Of a stretch of DNA of 64,000 nucleotides, positions 36,578-48,800 are shown piece after piece. Position 1 is the first letter of the stretch, and each line of letters starts with the position of its first letter. A model generated the notes under the pieces. The model saw only the letters and a list, made by a program, of their open reading frames with translations. It was not told the origin of the DNA and did no database searches. The translations under genes were made by a program, and so were the position numbers. Source of the DNA: Syngnathus acus (taxonomy: Eukaryota; Chordata; Actinopteri; Syngnathiformes; Syngnathidae); the NCBI RefSeq assembly GCF_901709675.1, contig NC_051094.1, positions 11,032,501-11,096,500 on the forward strand, given 5' to 3'.

Positions 36578-38669
36578 GGCTCCGCGCTCATCGTTGGTGA
36601 AAAGCAGAAAAATCCAACATGGCTGAACAAGACTCGAGAGAACACAGCGCACTCCCCCAGCCCCTCCTCCTTCCTATCACACCGACAAGCAGCCAGCTGG
36701 CAGAGTGCACAACGTTGAGTTCAATGTATCCAAAAGACGTGGGAAATAGTAATGCTCTTTCGCTCTTTACAAGTCCACCCTCGAATTTAAAAAATAAAAT
36801 GAAAAATAAATTGAAAATTACCACGGCTTACGTAACAAAATCACACGTGTTGCATGGGTGTCTATTTTTTGTTGAAATATAATTATAAACCAAACTATCT
36901 TGCTAGCAATTCTGAAATAACCCCGCGACTACAAATGGTAAATTTCGTTACCGAGGATTAATGAATGTAGCATTAAAGCACCCGGAAATTAGGATAAATC
37001 ATTAACAAAAGACACTTAATCGTAAACACGTCAGTTTGTAGTTTTGATGTGCTGTCATTTGTTCAACCGCCGCCCTTGACGACTCACTGATCAGTGATCC
37101 GTCACTGATCTGCCCACGGGCACCAGGTAGCACCCAGAGGACATGAGTAGCCAACGGGAGTGTTCTATAAATAGTTCACCATTGATGGTAGCCTATGTGA
37201 TTACCTAGGAATGTTCATTTGATCATTTGAAAATGTAAACATCGGCAAATACTTATAAAAATGAAGTATTGCATAATATTCATCTATATCCAAACGACTC
37301 AGTCATGAAAATCTCCACAACATGTTTTCATCAAATAAAGTGTCTAAATTCTTGATGACATTTTTTAGATCATTTGTATATAAATAGGTTTCCTGATGAT
37401 TAAACTCTTCAGGTCACCATCATCTTCCAAAACGTCAAGGATTGACAGAAAAAGTTTCCTGTTGATTTTAAGCAATATCTGAAACAAGGTAGCCAAGGTT
37501 GAGGTCAAAACATTTTCCTTTGGGAGCTTGTCCAGCCAGATTATAGGCTAATCTTCAAAGTCTCAGGAATGCCCATGAACTATTTTGAAGTATATCTGGC
37601 CCAAGATTCAGCTGAGGTCAAAACAATCACTCTGTTTGTCATTTTCTGAGCTAAATCTTCAAGTTGTCATTTCTGTTCATCAGAGTAAAACAAAGATAAA
37701 GTATCAAAGGTGCATGTTTTATCCAAGATGAGAGATCAGTGCTTCTTTTGGTGATCTTAAATGTGAACCCAGACTCTTTCAACTGTGAGGTAGACCTGTG
37801 GACCACTATGATGTTTTATAATAAGATTGCAGAGTGTAACATAATTCCGTGTGTTTGGCGATCTCAATAAAGAGTCTTTCAAAATTATAGTTGCTTTTTT
37901 TCAGAAGGAATACAGATGTCTTCATCATCTTTTTACGAGAAAACAGAAGATCGGGAACTTGGAAGAGGAATAATGTAATTGTGAAATCTTAGCATCTGTT
38001 GTTTTCAATGTTTACATCATCCTAACATTTTAATTTAATGTGAGGATTATATGTTCGATTTTCATTAGAAGTACTTAAAAAATAAAATGCGTTCTAATAA
38101 ACGCTGTATCAAAAATTGTGCCTGAAGATAGATAACATTGATTTCTACTGTCTATGACAGGCATTACAGTATGTTTATTGTGTTATTGAAGGTTTGCAGA
38201 TACGGTATTTTGGTCACTAAATTCAAAGCAAATGTATCAAATGCAAAGAACACTTATCAACATGGTTTAAATTTCAACCACAAACTAATTATGAATGTCT
38301 CAAAATTAATTCCGCAGTGCCAATCAGATTGAACACTGATTGATTTGCAAATATGTTTTGATCCTGCAGTCACTTTTCAAACATTGCCTTTTATTTTTCA
38401 TTGTGCGGACGCTAGGGGTCCTTCTTGTCCAGCTCTGCACTGCATTGAATTGTGGGTACAGTAGCTCATGTTTCTGACAGTCAGCTGTTACAGGGAAGTT
38501 TTACCATGGTCGGATAGCTCTCTCTCTGTTCCTGTTCCTGTTCTTGCACTCTCTTCTGCGACACTACTCGCTTTGCTTCCGTCTTTTGTGTTACTGCAGC
38601 TTTTAACGCACAGGAAAGCCTGCTCGTCAAGTCTAATTCTGATCCAGACTTAAACTTCGGAACTTCGGA
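36578..38669. promoter_or_regulatory. Divergent KDM2B/ORAI1 intergenic region
   Basis: The two genes start head to head 2.1 kb apart. The part next to KDM2B (36578-36760) and the part next to ORAI1 (38400-38669) would hold the promoters and 5'UTRs. The middle is A/T-rich. I searched it for JmjC-coding ORFs on the minus strand and found none. No repeat family was recognised. Confidence 0.5.
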
Positions 38670-40411
38670 ATGAGTTTGAACGAACATTCCATGCAGGCTC
38701 TCTCATGGAGAAAATTGTACCTGAGTCGGGCCAAGTTGAAAGCTGCCAGCCGCACTTCAGCTCTTTTGTCGGGGTTTGCAATGGTAAGTTTTTTTTATTT
38801 TTTTTAAATAGCGTCTTTGCTTCCTGGAAGAGTAACATGGTTCCACTGCACTAAGACAGACGCGCACGGGTGTTTTCAAGGTCTTGTCCCTGTGCAGGCC
38901 CGCTCTCCGCCTAAACACGTTTCCACAATGACCTCGTTAGTCTTTGTGTGTATGGACTGTAATTACTAGCAGGAAACAAAACAGGTCACGCAACCTGCAT
39001 CGTCAAGTAACTTGGTTTCACACATATGCCGGAGTAAATGGACAATAAACAGATGTTAGGTGTAAGCAAAGCATGGCATAAAATGTTAAAAACAGACACA
39101 GATGTATGGATAGGGTATTTGGCCGGATTGTGATGCTGAAAGCTGCAAAATTGGTGCTTGTAAACAATGAAATGAGACTTTGTCCCTCCATGAAGTATTA
39201 TTGCAGCTAAGCACTCTAAAATAATTCATTGTTTTTTTTCATGTTGGCTATTAATGGTATCAATTCAAACACTCCCTTCTCCAGCTTGGTACCAAGCTCT
39301 CTGTGGTGTGGACCAGAAACATCAGGATGAAGAGAACATCTGAACTTTGTCCCATTACCCATTTTATTTTCAATACCAATGCTTGAGTCTGAATGTTTTC
39401 GTGTCAGCAATTTCTTTCTGGTCTTATCCTTTTTTTTTTTTTTGGACCACGAAAAAACTAGCACACTTTTACTGTAGTACCCTCACACAAAACCAATTTG
39501 CTTTTTCACATCATAGTGTCATTACAATCTATACTGGCCGAGTTAAATCGTTTTAAAAAGTTTTGTCTTCAAAACAACATGTATGTTTACAAATACAAGC
39601 AATTGAGTTTATTGTATAGTACCTGTCTGGTGTCTTAAATGCTCATCCATTCTCTATTCGCTCAACTTTGCTCATCTAAAATGTGCAAGACTCAGGAAGC
39701 TGATTTAGTAGCGTTTTATTTAAAGCACATTGATGCACATCCAAAACTGTTACGGAACTGGTTAATCATAGTCCTGAATGCTATCCGTGAACTGCATTGT
39801 GATGATGACGATGATGATGATGATGAATATGATTATGATTTGCTATATGTCAATTTTCCTAGGTTGCCATGGTGGAGGTGCAGCTGGAAAATGACTTTGA
39901 TTATCCTCCAGGGTTGCTGATAGCCTTTAGTGTGTGCACAACAGTGCTAGTTGCAGTGCACCTTTTTGCACTCATGATTAGCACCTGCATCCTCCCTAAT
40001 CTCGAGGCAGTCAGCAATGTTCACAACCTCAATTCGGTGAACGAGTCTCCCCATGAGCGCATGCACCGTCACATTGAACTGGCTTGGGCTTTTTCCACTG
40101 TCATCGGCACACTTCTCTTCCTCACAGAGGTGATGCTCCTCTGCTGGGTCAAGTTTTTACCCCTGAAGACGAACACGGAAACAAATGACACCACCATTAG
40201 TTCTGGCCGAGCTGCAGCCATCGCTTCCACTTCCATCATGGTGCCTTTTGGGTTGGTTTTTATTGTGTTCGCCGTTCACTTTTATCGCACACTCGTCAGT
40301 CACAAAACGGACCGGCAGATTCGAGAACTCGAGCAAGTTATTCGGCTGCAGAACCAACTGGACCACAGGATGGAAAATGAGGACTTGAAGGCTGTTGACC
40401 ATTTTGCTTGA
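38670..40411 (+). CDS. orai1: ORAI1 store-operated calcium channel subunit, short N terminus
   Basis: Pore subunit of the CRAC channel gated by STIM in the plasma membrane. Two exons, 38670-38783 and 39863-40411, encode 220 aa. The protein starts [20 protein letters not shown], corresponding to human Met64 (the ORAI1-beta start). An in-frame TGA at 38640-38642 with no Met between excludes an N-terminal extension in this exon. Key residues are kept: Arg28 (human R91), Glu43 (the E106 selectivity filter, in VAMVEVQL), the four transmembrane segments with [11 protein letters not shown] and [17 protein letters not shown], and the cytosolic coiled-coil [22 protein letters not shown] in the 3-4 loop is a glycosylation sequon. 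It is divergent from KDM2B. Confidence 0.95.
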
Positions 40412-40988
40412 TTCATTTGCTTTGCTTACTTGCAATAGCAGGGGACATTCTGCAGTGCTTTTGCTGTGAAATTATTTTTTTGTGGACAGTGCTTATATAG
40501 TCCTTTTTATCTTTCGGGCACTGAAGGTTTAATGATTTCCTGTTGACGTTTTCTTGCATATTATTCAGCATGAAAACATGACTCGTGCTGATTTATTTCT
40601 CTAGCACCTACCAATGTATGCCAAACTCGTATGGAGGAATTATTATGGTTCAACGTAATCAATGTAGTAATTTTTTTTGATTAAAGGAAATATTGCCAAT
40701 TTTATATGACCAAAAATTCACAGTTAGAATTTGTTGCCATCTCTGTTAGAAAAGAACGGTTTAAAGCAAATCTCTGAATTCACATAGTTGCATGAAATCG
40801 CATATGCACACATATCACCTAACGGACATTCGTGACAAAGTGTTTGCATAATCCTGCTCACGTGCAACAGAAGAAAAAAAAAATACCTGTCATAATGATG
40901 CATCTTTTAGTTGACCACACTGGAGCTTTGGGTTTAACTGCATTCAAGATTATTTTGTGTTGAAGTTTATTTGGTGAATGCGTCTTAG

Positions 40989-41068
40989 TTGATAGTTAAC
41001 ATGCTTTTGCTCGCATGTTGGAAATGTTGATAGTTTACATGCTTTAGCATGCTCACATGTTGGAAATC
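40989..41068. repeat. Imperfect tandem duplication in the ORAI1 3'UTR
   Basis: ttgatagttaacatgctttt (40989) and ttgatagtttacatgcttta (41027) each begin a roughly 40-bp unit ending in catgttggaaat. The two copies differ by a few substitutions and an indel, so this is an older duplication. Confidence 0.7.
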
Positions 41069-41457
41069 TTACAAGTATTATTGTCCTGTGGCACATGTTG
41101 AATTATGTTAGTGTTTTTCATTTTGTTTTGAATCCCCAAAATATTTTATTGGGGGAGGGTGTGGGGGCCCAAAGCCAATGGATATGCTGAAATGAGACAT
41201 ACGGTACATGCATGCGAGTATGCAGATATAAATACCATTTACTGGGTCATGTGACAATCAAAGAGCCTCTCAGCTCACCTATTGTGCCTTGTTTATAACA
41301 GATAACTGCTCTGTTCCATAAGTTGACTTTTGTGGTTTATTTATTCAACTGATGGTATTGTATATACAAAGTATCCATGAACGTGTTTTACTATGTAAGG
41401 TGACACTGCAGCATATCCTATGAGCTGTATCAAGGTGGGGTTTGTTGCCAATTTCAA

Positions 41458-41463
41458 AATAAA
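41458..41463 (+). terminator. Candidate poly(A) signal of ORAI1
   Basis: AATAAA in ttcaaaataaaacac, about 1.05 kb past the stop codon. A different choice further 3' cannot be excluded. Confidence 0.4.
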
Positions 41464-41901
41464 ACACATTTTATGTTACTTGACCACTTTATACTACCAC
41501 TAATTCCTTATATGGTGTTAGAATTCAAGAACAGGACTGTGTCTAAGAATCACATCATGCACTGTCCAAACATTAATTATATTCTTGCAGATTATCATGA
41601 TGACCTTTTGGAGAGGACAAGATCACACGCCTTATGATTTGATGTGAAGGTTCCATACTGTGGTAACACCTTTAGTGCCATAGCAGGTTACCTTTTTTGG
41701 ACAAGGTTTTGTCAGCCATGTTGGAAAAGAATTGAAGACCTTAGATTTAGTGGGCTGGTCATACAAAAACAACCTTCATGTTTACTTGCTGGTTGATGTG
41801 CTGTGTTTTAAACTTAAGATTCTTTCTGTCTTGTGTTTTGAGAAAAGACATGTACGCTGGTCTGTGCTTTAAGTGATCCTGCCAGTGTATATTATGTAAC
41901 A

Positions 41902-41905
<4 letters not shown>

Positions 41906-41950
<45 letters not shown>
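41906..41950. repeat. (AG)n microsatellite
   Basis: About 22 uninterrupted AG units between ORAI1 and SETD1B. The minus-strand Ser/Leu ORF over it is a repeat artefact. Confidence 0.97.
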
Positions 41951-41954
<4 letters not shown>

Positions 41955-42550
41955 AAACTAAAGACACTTTGAAGTGCGACAGTAAGTTTAGCCATTTTTT
42001 TTCACCTTCATTGCAGAAGACCACATCAAGGGGGACAGTGGCGGTCACATAAACAATTTGTTTAAAAAATCACTGGGTTTTTTGTTTTCATGGTGCATTT
42101 TTTGACCCAGCAGTGTTAAAATCTGATCAACACAAATTATTAATTTGGTATCTCACCAACTGACTCAGCATTACACCAATTAATAAGCATAAAAATGCTT
42201 TTATTTGTATTATTATTATTAGTATTATATAAGGGTCTGTTGTATTTACATTGCATTCATAATCCATACATAATTTATTTTAGGATATATTCAGTCTACA
42301 AATATAATTTGTAATATAAATACTGAATTTATTAGATCAGTATGATGCAGTGCAGTTAGATATCACTGCAAACTACTGTTATACACATTATAGGATTATT
42401 GTATGCCACTCTGACAGTGTCAGTGAGAGACGGTTTGATACATCTCAAAGAAAAACTAAAAAAAAAAGACAATGTTGGGAATCACTGGTCTAGGCAGTCA
42501 CTTGCTTGTTGGTTCCTCAATGTGCTCCTCCGCCTGGAACTATTTTACTA

Positions 42551-42859
42551 ATGGCGGATGGATCTGTATGCCAACCTGGACAACTCACTGAACGCAGTCT
42601 ACACCTGGTTGAAAAAAAACATACAAGCAGAGAATGTTGCTCCATCAAAGATTGCAAGCATAGGTAAGATGTTAATATAATTTATTTGGGTTTGATGTGA
42701 ACGCTTATTTCAAGTACGATTCGTGTGAGTAGAGACAAGCATCTGATGCTGTCTCCATCACCGCATCACCTGTCGGGGCGTGTACAATATACGACAGTTG
42801 CAGTTTTACAATCCCCGACGTACTATATTTCTCATAATTACAGGTTTGGACGAATGTAA
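42551..42859 (+). other. Predicted spliced uORF of SETD1B overlapping the main start codon
   Basis: A likely 5' exon ends at 42663 with a good donor (gcatag|gtaagatg), joined to 42844. Its ATG at 42551 (gcggatgg context) reads 42 codons across the junction and stops at TAA 42857-42859, so stop and main start overlap as TAATG. The exon read in the main frame has TAG as its last codon, so it cannot extend the SETD1B protein. Confidence 0.5.
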
Positions 42860-45800
42860 TGGAAAGCGAAAAACACGTTTTAGGGAGAAAATCATCGCGT
42901 CAACCCTGGAGAAGTTTCAAATTGATGATTGATCCCGCTTTAACAAAAGGACTCTACAAAGTGTACCGCTATGATGGGCACGACTTCAACATTCCCGTGA
43001 GCGTTTCAAAATGTTCAGTATTGTACTCGCACGCCACGAACAAACCCATCACAAGTGCATTGTTTTCCAACATCAGGTTGATGACTTGGGTTTGTTTCCA
43101 GTGGATTCAGTGAAAGATCCACGCATCTGCCGCATGTGGAGCAAATGCGTCAAGAGTGACCTTTCGGTTCCCAGATTTAAGGTAGTCTTTACGGCACGAT
43201 AATTACCGTGTTAATAACAAGTCTATTCACATGTTATTCTCTGTTTGTGTCCTTTCAGATAGATGAGTTTTACATTGGGCCCATTCCTCCCAAAGAAGTG
43301 ACATTTTGCAGGCTGAATGACAATGTAAACATAGCCTTCCTAACTAATATGTGTAATAAATATGGCCACACTGAAGAAGTGGAAATTTTCTACAATCCAA
43401 AGAACAAAAAGCATTCAGGGGTTGCCAAAGTTGTTTTTGACACTGTGAGGGCTGCTAAGGACACCGTTCATCACCTTAATCAAACATCAGTGATGGGTAA
43501 TGTTATCCACGTGGAAATGGATCCAAAAGGTACGAAGGCTTTTTCACTTTGTATAGCCTATATGTTAAAGGGTATAAATATGAGATATTGTTAAGCTTTA
43601 TACTATGTCGGGTGTCATTCAACAGGTAAAAACAGAGTGCGCTACCTCAAACTGCTCTTTCATGGCATCTACACACCATGCAGCTTACCAGTAGGAAGCA
43701 GTGACCAAAGTCTCCAAAACTTAATCGACAATTTACTGGTATGTGCAGTATTTGCTAACATCCAGTGCAACTACTGTTTGGTTTTATTTTTTTATTTTTA
43801 GAAAATAGCGAGCGTTCTATACAGATTTGAAATCAACTAACCAACGAGGGAAAGAAAGTATTGTGGCTACTACAATGACAAAAAGACAACTTTGTCAAAT
43901 GAAAACATCAGATGCAAAATGTTTGTATCCCAAATTCTTGACTGATAATTATAATAAGAATGATAATTTAATAATTAATTAATTATAATAATAATTTTTA
44001 TTTTTTTGCCTTAGTCATTTTCTTATGATGCTGGCCTCCTCTGCTAAAATTGCCTATACCCACATGTTGAAAATGCACAATTATTAATTGTACTAATGAA
44101 TACAACATTCTTTTTTTTTTCAGTTTTTAGTGTTTTCTGAAAAATAAAAAAAGACTTAAGCTATTATTATAGCACTGTGACACAATGTAAAATTTGTTTA
44201 CCTATTTCTTGCAGTGCAATTCAGCCCCACAGGGAGAAGGAAGCCCAAGCAGCCTCACTACTCCACTCTCTCTCGACACAGCATATTCCAGTATTAGTCG
44301 GGATACACCTTGTAGCTCTGGGCTGACTCCTTATTCACAGGGAACCCCGCGCACTCCTTGCTTTTCTGCAACTCCTCTCTCCCTTGACTCATGCTACTCC
44401 AGTCTTCAAGGCACTCCAATCCTCCAGGGGGAGCACCCAACTTACAGTGTTCCCAAACCAGTCAGAAGAGAGTTTTGCTGTCATAAATTGGCAAGGTTTC
44501 ACTGGGGAACCACTGAAGTCTCTGAGGGAAATTCATATTTAAAGAACGGCCAACCTCAAAATTCCCTCCGACCATTTACCCTGAATAGCAAGCAGAAGCT
44601 TGCACCATGGCGGAAAACCAAAATCGCATTTGCTCAGAAACATGCAAAGCATTCTTTCGAACTTTTATCCCCTGGTCCAGAGTCGAGGAATGTGATCGCA
44701 ACTAGCTCAAAAGCGTTACCTATAACCTCTTTGAGCATCTTGAGCATCAACTTGGAAGCCAACAAGCATTTAGACGTGACTTCCCCACCTGACAGTCATG
44801 CATGCATTGAAGAGTTACCTCAGTCACCACTGGTGAACTTTATTCCAAGAAACCCTCAGCCAGAATCAGAGACATTGGATGCCCGAATACAACATTTGCT
44901 GACAAACAGCCAGAGTTCAGATACTTTCCATGGGAATTCTTCAATAGCTGATGTGTTCGGTCAGGACAGCCCGACCTCACCATATCCACTGCAGAACTCC
45001 CCACCCTCAAATGACCCAAACAAGACTTTGGAAGAGGTTAATCCTACGCCATTCCTTGAAGAGGATGAAACCTCCCAAGCTGTTTTTTTTCTTACATCCC
45101 AAAGAGATAAAGAGAGTCCTTCTCCATTTGATTTCATAAAAGCTGGTGAAAGCCAAGATGGAAACATTAAGACAAATGCTGAAAAGGCACCAAGCCAAAA
45201 GGTAATTATGTTCTTAATCACAAAAGCATTTATAAAAGAAATTATAATTTTTGTGAGCTTTTTATTCATCAGATCGCTTAGATCTCTTCTTGTCTCTTTC
45301 AGGAGGTCCACTTATCCAATGTAGATGAAATAAACGGTGAAACATTGACACCATCTTTTAGTCATCAGTCCAAACATCCACTTGCCATCCCATCCGCAGG
45401 CCATCATCTACCACTTATCCCTTTGTGTTTCCCCATTCCTTCATTTCCCCCTGTCCCACCCCGCCTCCCAAATGGCACCATTCCCGTTCCACCTCCAGGC
45501 TGGAGCCTCCCTCCAGGCCATCACAGCAACATCCACATTCCACCACCTTCTAACTTCCCGGTACCCCAACCTTCTTTGCCGCCTCCTGCACCACCCTGGG
45601 CCACTTCACCTTTTCCTCGTACCAACCCTCTAGTTCCACCACCAGACTACTCACTGATGAGGGAAAACCCTCATAAACTCACAGTGGAAAAAGTTTTAGA
45701 TGTGCTCATGGATGAACTGAAGTCGATTATTAAGAGAGACCTCACTCGCAGAATGATTGAGGGAGTGGCGTTCAAGGTGTTTGAAGTCTGGTGGGACAAT

Positions 45801-48800
45801 CAAGAGAAGAAAACAAAGGTAAATGTTTCATAGTTTTTACATTCACCATATACAGTACACTTCTTTTAACTCAATATTCTATTTTATCTACCAAAGCAAT
45901 CAGTTGTGCCCTTAAATGATAAGAAGACCAATTGTATAAATCCTCTGAATCACATCGCTGGCGAGCACAAGAAGCCTCCCCTTCCCACCTTCAAGGTAAG
46001 CAAGAGTTGCAATAAAACACCAAGATTGAACATTGAAGAAAATGTTTTGCAATGCAGATTAAGAAGAAAAAAGGGGACAACCCTACAATGAAAGGTAAGA
46101 TTTGTTTCAAATAAATTCATTCAACGACTGTTGGAGTGGCAGTACCTTTTTCATGTGTTACTTTTAGACGGAACCCACGAGGACGATATGTTGAAACCAA
46201 CATTTGAAAGACGTAAACGGAGACATGCAAGACCGCTTGATCTTGATAGTGATGATGATGACAGAATGGAAGAATACAAGATACATCAAGCCGCCGCGCA
46301 AAGGGAAATTGCAACAGCCAAAGAGGAACAGGCTGGGCCTATAGAAGATGAAGTACACATTTTGGTAAATAACAAGTCACATGAAAAGCAATCATTAATG
46401 AATCCTGTAATTGTTTTTCTCCCTAGTGTATTTCCAAAAGCATACAGTAAAGGTGCTCATGTACTGGTAAAACACATATAGATTTTGTAGAAAAGTTTTA
46501 TACAAAGGGATAAAAGAAAATGTTTATGAAAATAATATATCGAGATGTTAAGATTTTGTTTATGCACCACTACAATGGGGTTGAAATAAATTAAAATTGA
46601 CATGTATGTAGATTTTCATAAATTTAAGAGGTTTCACTAATAATATGGCATTTTTGATTTATAAAAATAGCCTTCCACAAGCAGCTCATAAAATTAGTAG
46701 ATTTTGTATACTATAAAGCGAAGCCATCTCTCAGTTTGAAACAACAATTATGAAAAAGTCACAAACAAAAATGTTGTACAGTAATTTGACTTATAGCCCT
46801 ACTAAATTGAAATTTGACAAACGTAACACACATTGAGGAGAATAACATATCTGTATCTCAGTGTGACGGAAATGATCATGCCAGCAATGTTGATGACAAT
46901 CATAAAGAAAAAGAGACGGTGTCTGAAAAACACAGGGAGGCTGAAGACACCTGTCCAGTTCTTAGTGACGCTCTCTCCTTCAGCAGTGGTATGTAAAAAT
47001 GTTTTGCATGTGTTATTGCTACCTTTCAGAATGCTTACCACATTTTACTACGCTTTTGTTGACTAATATTCAGAGTGCAGCTCCTCGGAGGTTTGCTCAT
47101 CCGACTGGGACTCCCCGGACTCTTTTACTTCAGAGAGCTCAGAGAACTCATCCTACTGTGACTTCAGCTCTGAAGATGATGATAATGTTGATTTAGAAGA
47201 GAACAAAAAGAATGGTGAAGGTTTGAAGTGTGTAGTAATATCATCAGATGAGGAGTCGGTGGAGGTTGAGCCCCCTGTGACACCCTCAGCCCCACTCACG
47301 CCTGGTGCTCAGCTAGAACTCCATGACTTGTCAGATCCATCTAATAGGGAGAAAGCAGAGGAAAATGAGTACATGCACCAAGAACATGCAATGATGGCGC
47401 TACAGCCTTCATCACATCCTGGACTTCAAGGTAATGATCTACGAACACTGAAATAATTATCTGAATAGACAACATAAAATTCTGTGATGCATTTGTCTTG
47501 TCTGTGCAGCAGTGGCTCTTGAATTTGACATGGAGAGGCGTAAATGGAACTCGGGATCTCCGGAGTACACCTTGAGGCCTCTCACTCCTACTGGCTGCCT
47601 TTTGGACAGTGACCTTGAACTTTTTATCAGAAGCAAACCAACATCTCCAGTTGTGATGGAGGTGGGACGACCACAGACCCCAGGCAAGGAGATAGCCTCT
47701 CAATTAGGAAGTGAAGAATCAGAAGATGACAATCTCTCTCGAACGATCAGTGAGTTACATCCATCATCAGACACGGCTTTGTTATTCCAGGAAACACCCA
47801 AAACTCCAGGTAGAGAAGACACAAGTGCTTGGAGTCCTAACAGTGGCGTGAGGGTCTCAACAAGTCCAGGGTATGAGCGCATTATACCGGAAGATACCGG
47901 GGAAACATACTTACATTTTAGAAAACCATCGGCTCATTCATCACTGTTTAGTAGTCCATTTATATTACCACCAAATACCCCTGGAAGAGATATCTTTCTA
48001 CCACGAAGATCCTTCATCCACAGAAGAAAGACTGACATTGAGAACATCTCACAATGTGACAAATTCCTTGGAATGTCATCTCCATGTGACCTTTCTGAGT
48101 CTTCATCTGATGGCGGAGGAGTGAGAACATGGTCAGATGTGAGAGTGATACCTCTGCAAAGACTGGAGAACATGCCTGGTCTCTTCTACAACGGAAGCAG
48201 GAGAGAAACAAAAATGAGGCGTAAATGGTGGAAGCGAACAAAAAGGCGTTGGAGGAGCCACTACTTCTCTCGTCCCAGTCCTCCCAAGTGGCGTTCAGAG
48301 TGCGAGGAACGGAGGATACTTCACAGTATATGGAGGGACGGTCTGGATCAAGAGGATGAGAGACTGCTCAGGTGCACTTACGAAAGGCTGCAAGAGCGGG
48401 AAGATGAGTGTAGCTGGCTTAGTGATGCCCTTTGGATACCTCATCCTCATATCCTTTTCACTTCCAAATTTGTTGTGAGCATGCAGTCATATAGCAAGTC
48501 AAGATTTTGTCTGCTTTTCCGTGTGCTGTATGTATTTGGTTCCGCGTTATGAAATTACTCATGGCTCAGTTTGTGTTTCAAGTTCTTAACTGATGCTCAC
48601 TGACTAAAGTTATAGAAGAGAATGTAGGACACCAGTCATGGCAACAGAAGCACATTACAGGCTCAGCCCGCAGTGAGGGTTTCTACAAAATCAACTGGAG
48701 GGATAAACTTGAATACCTCAAACAAGAAAGAACCATTGAGCTTTCATCAGCAAGCGCTCAGGTATTCAACACAGTGAAGTGTGAGGAGCAGGATGTCGTT

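Noticed and set aside
38400-38669. Plus-strand ORF 38468-38653 before ORAI1
   Set aside because: Low-complexity Ser/Leu/Val translation in another frame; it is best explained as ORAI1 5'UTR.
42551-42663. Treating the ORF starting ATGGCGGATGG as the N terminus of SETD1B
   Set aside because: In its own frame it stops just at the main ATG, and in the main frame this exon ends with TAG. The conserved SETD1 N terminus begins at 42859.
45905-46100. ORF at 45906-46091 as one SETD1B exon
   Set aside because: It reads through an intron. The homologous frame splits into 45897-45995 and 46058-46094 with proper donors and acceptors.
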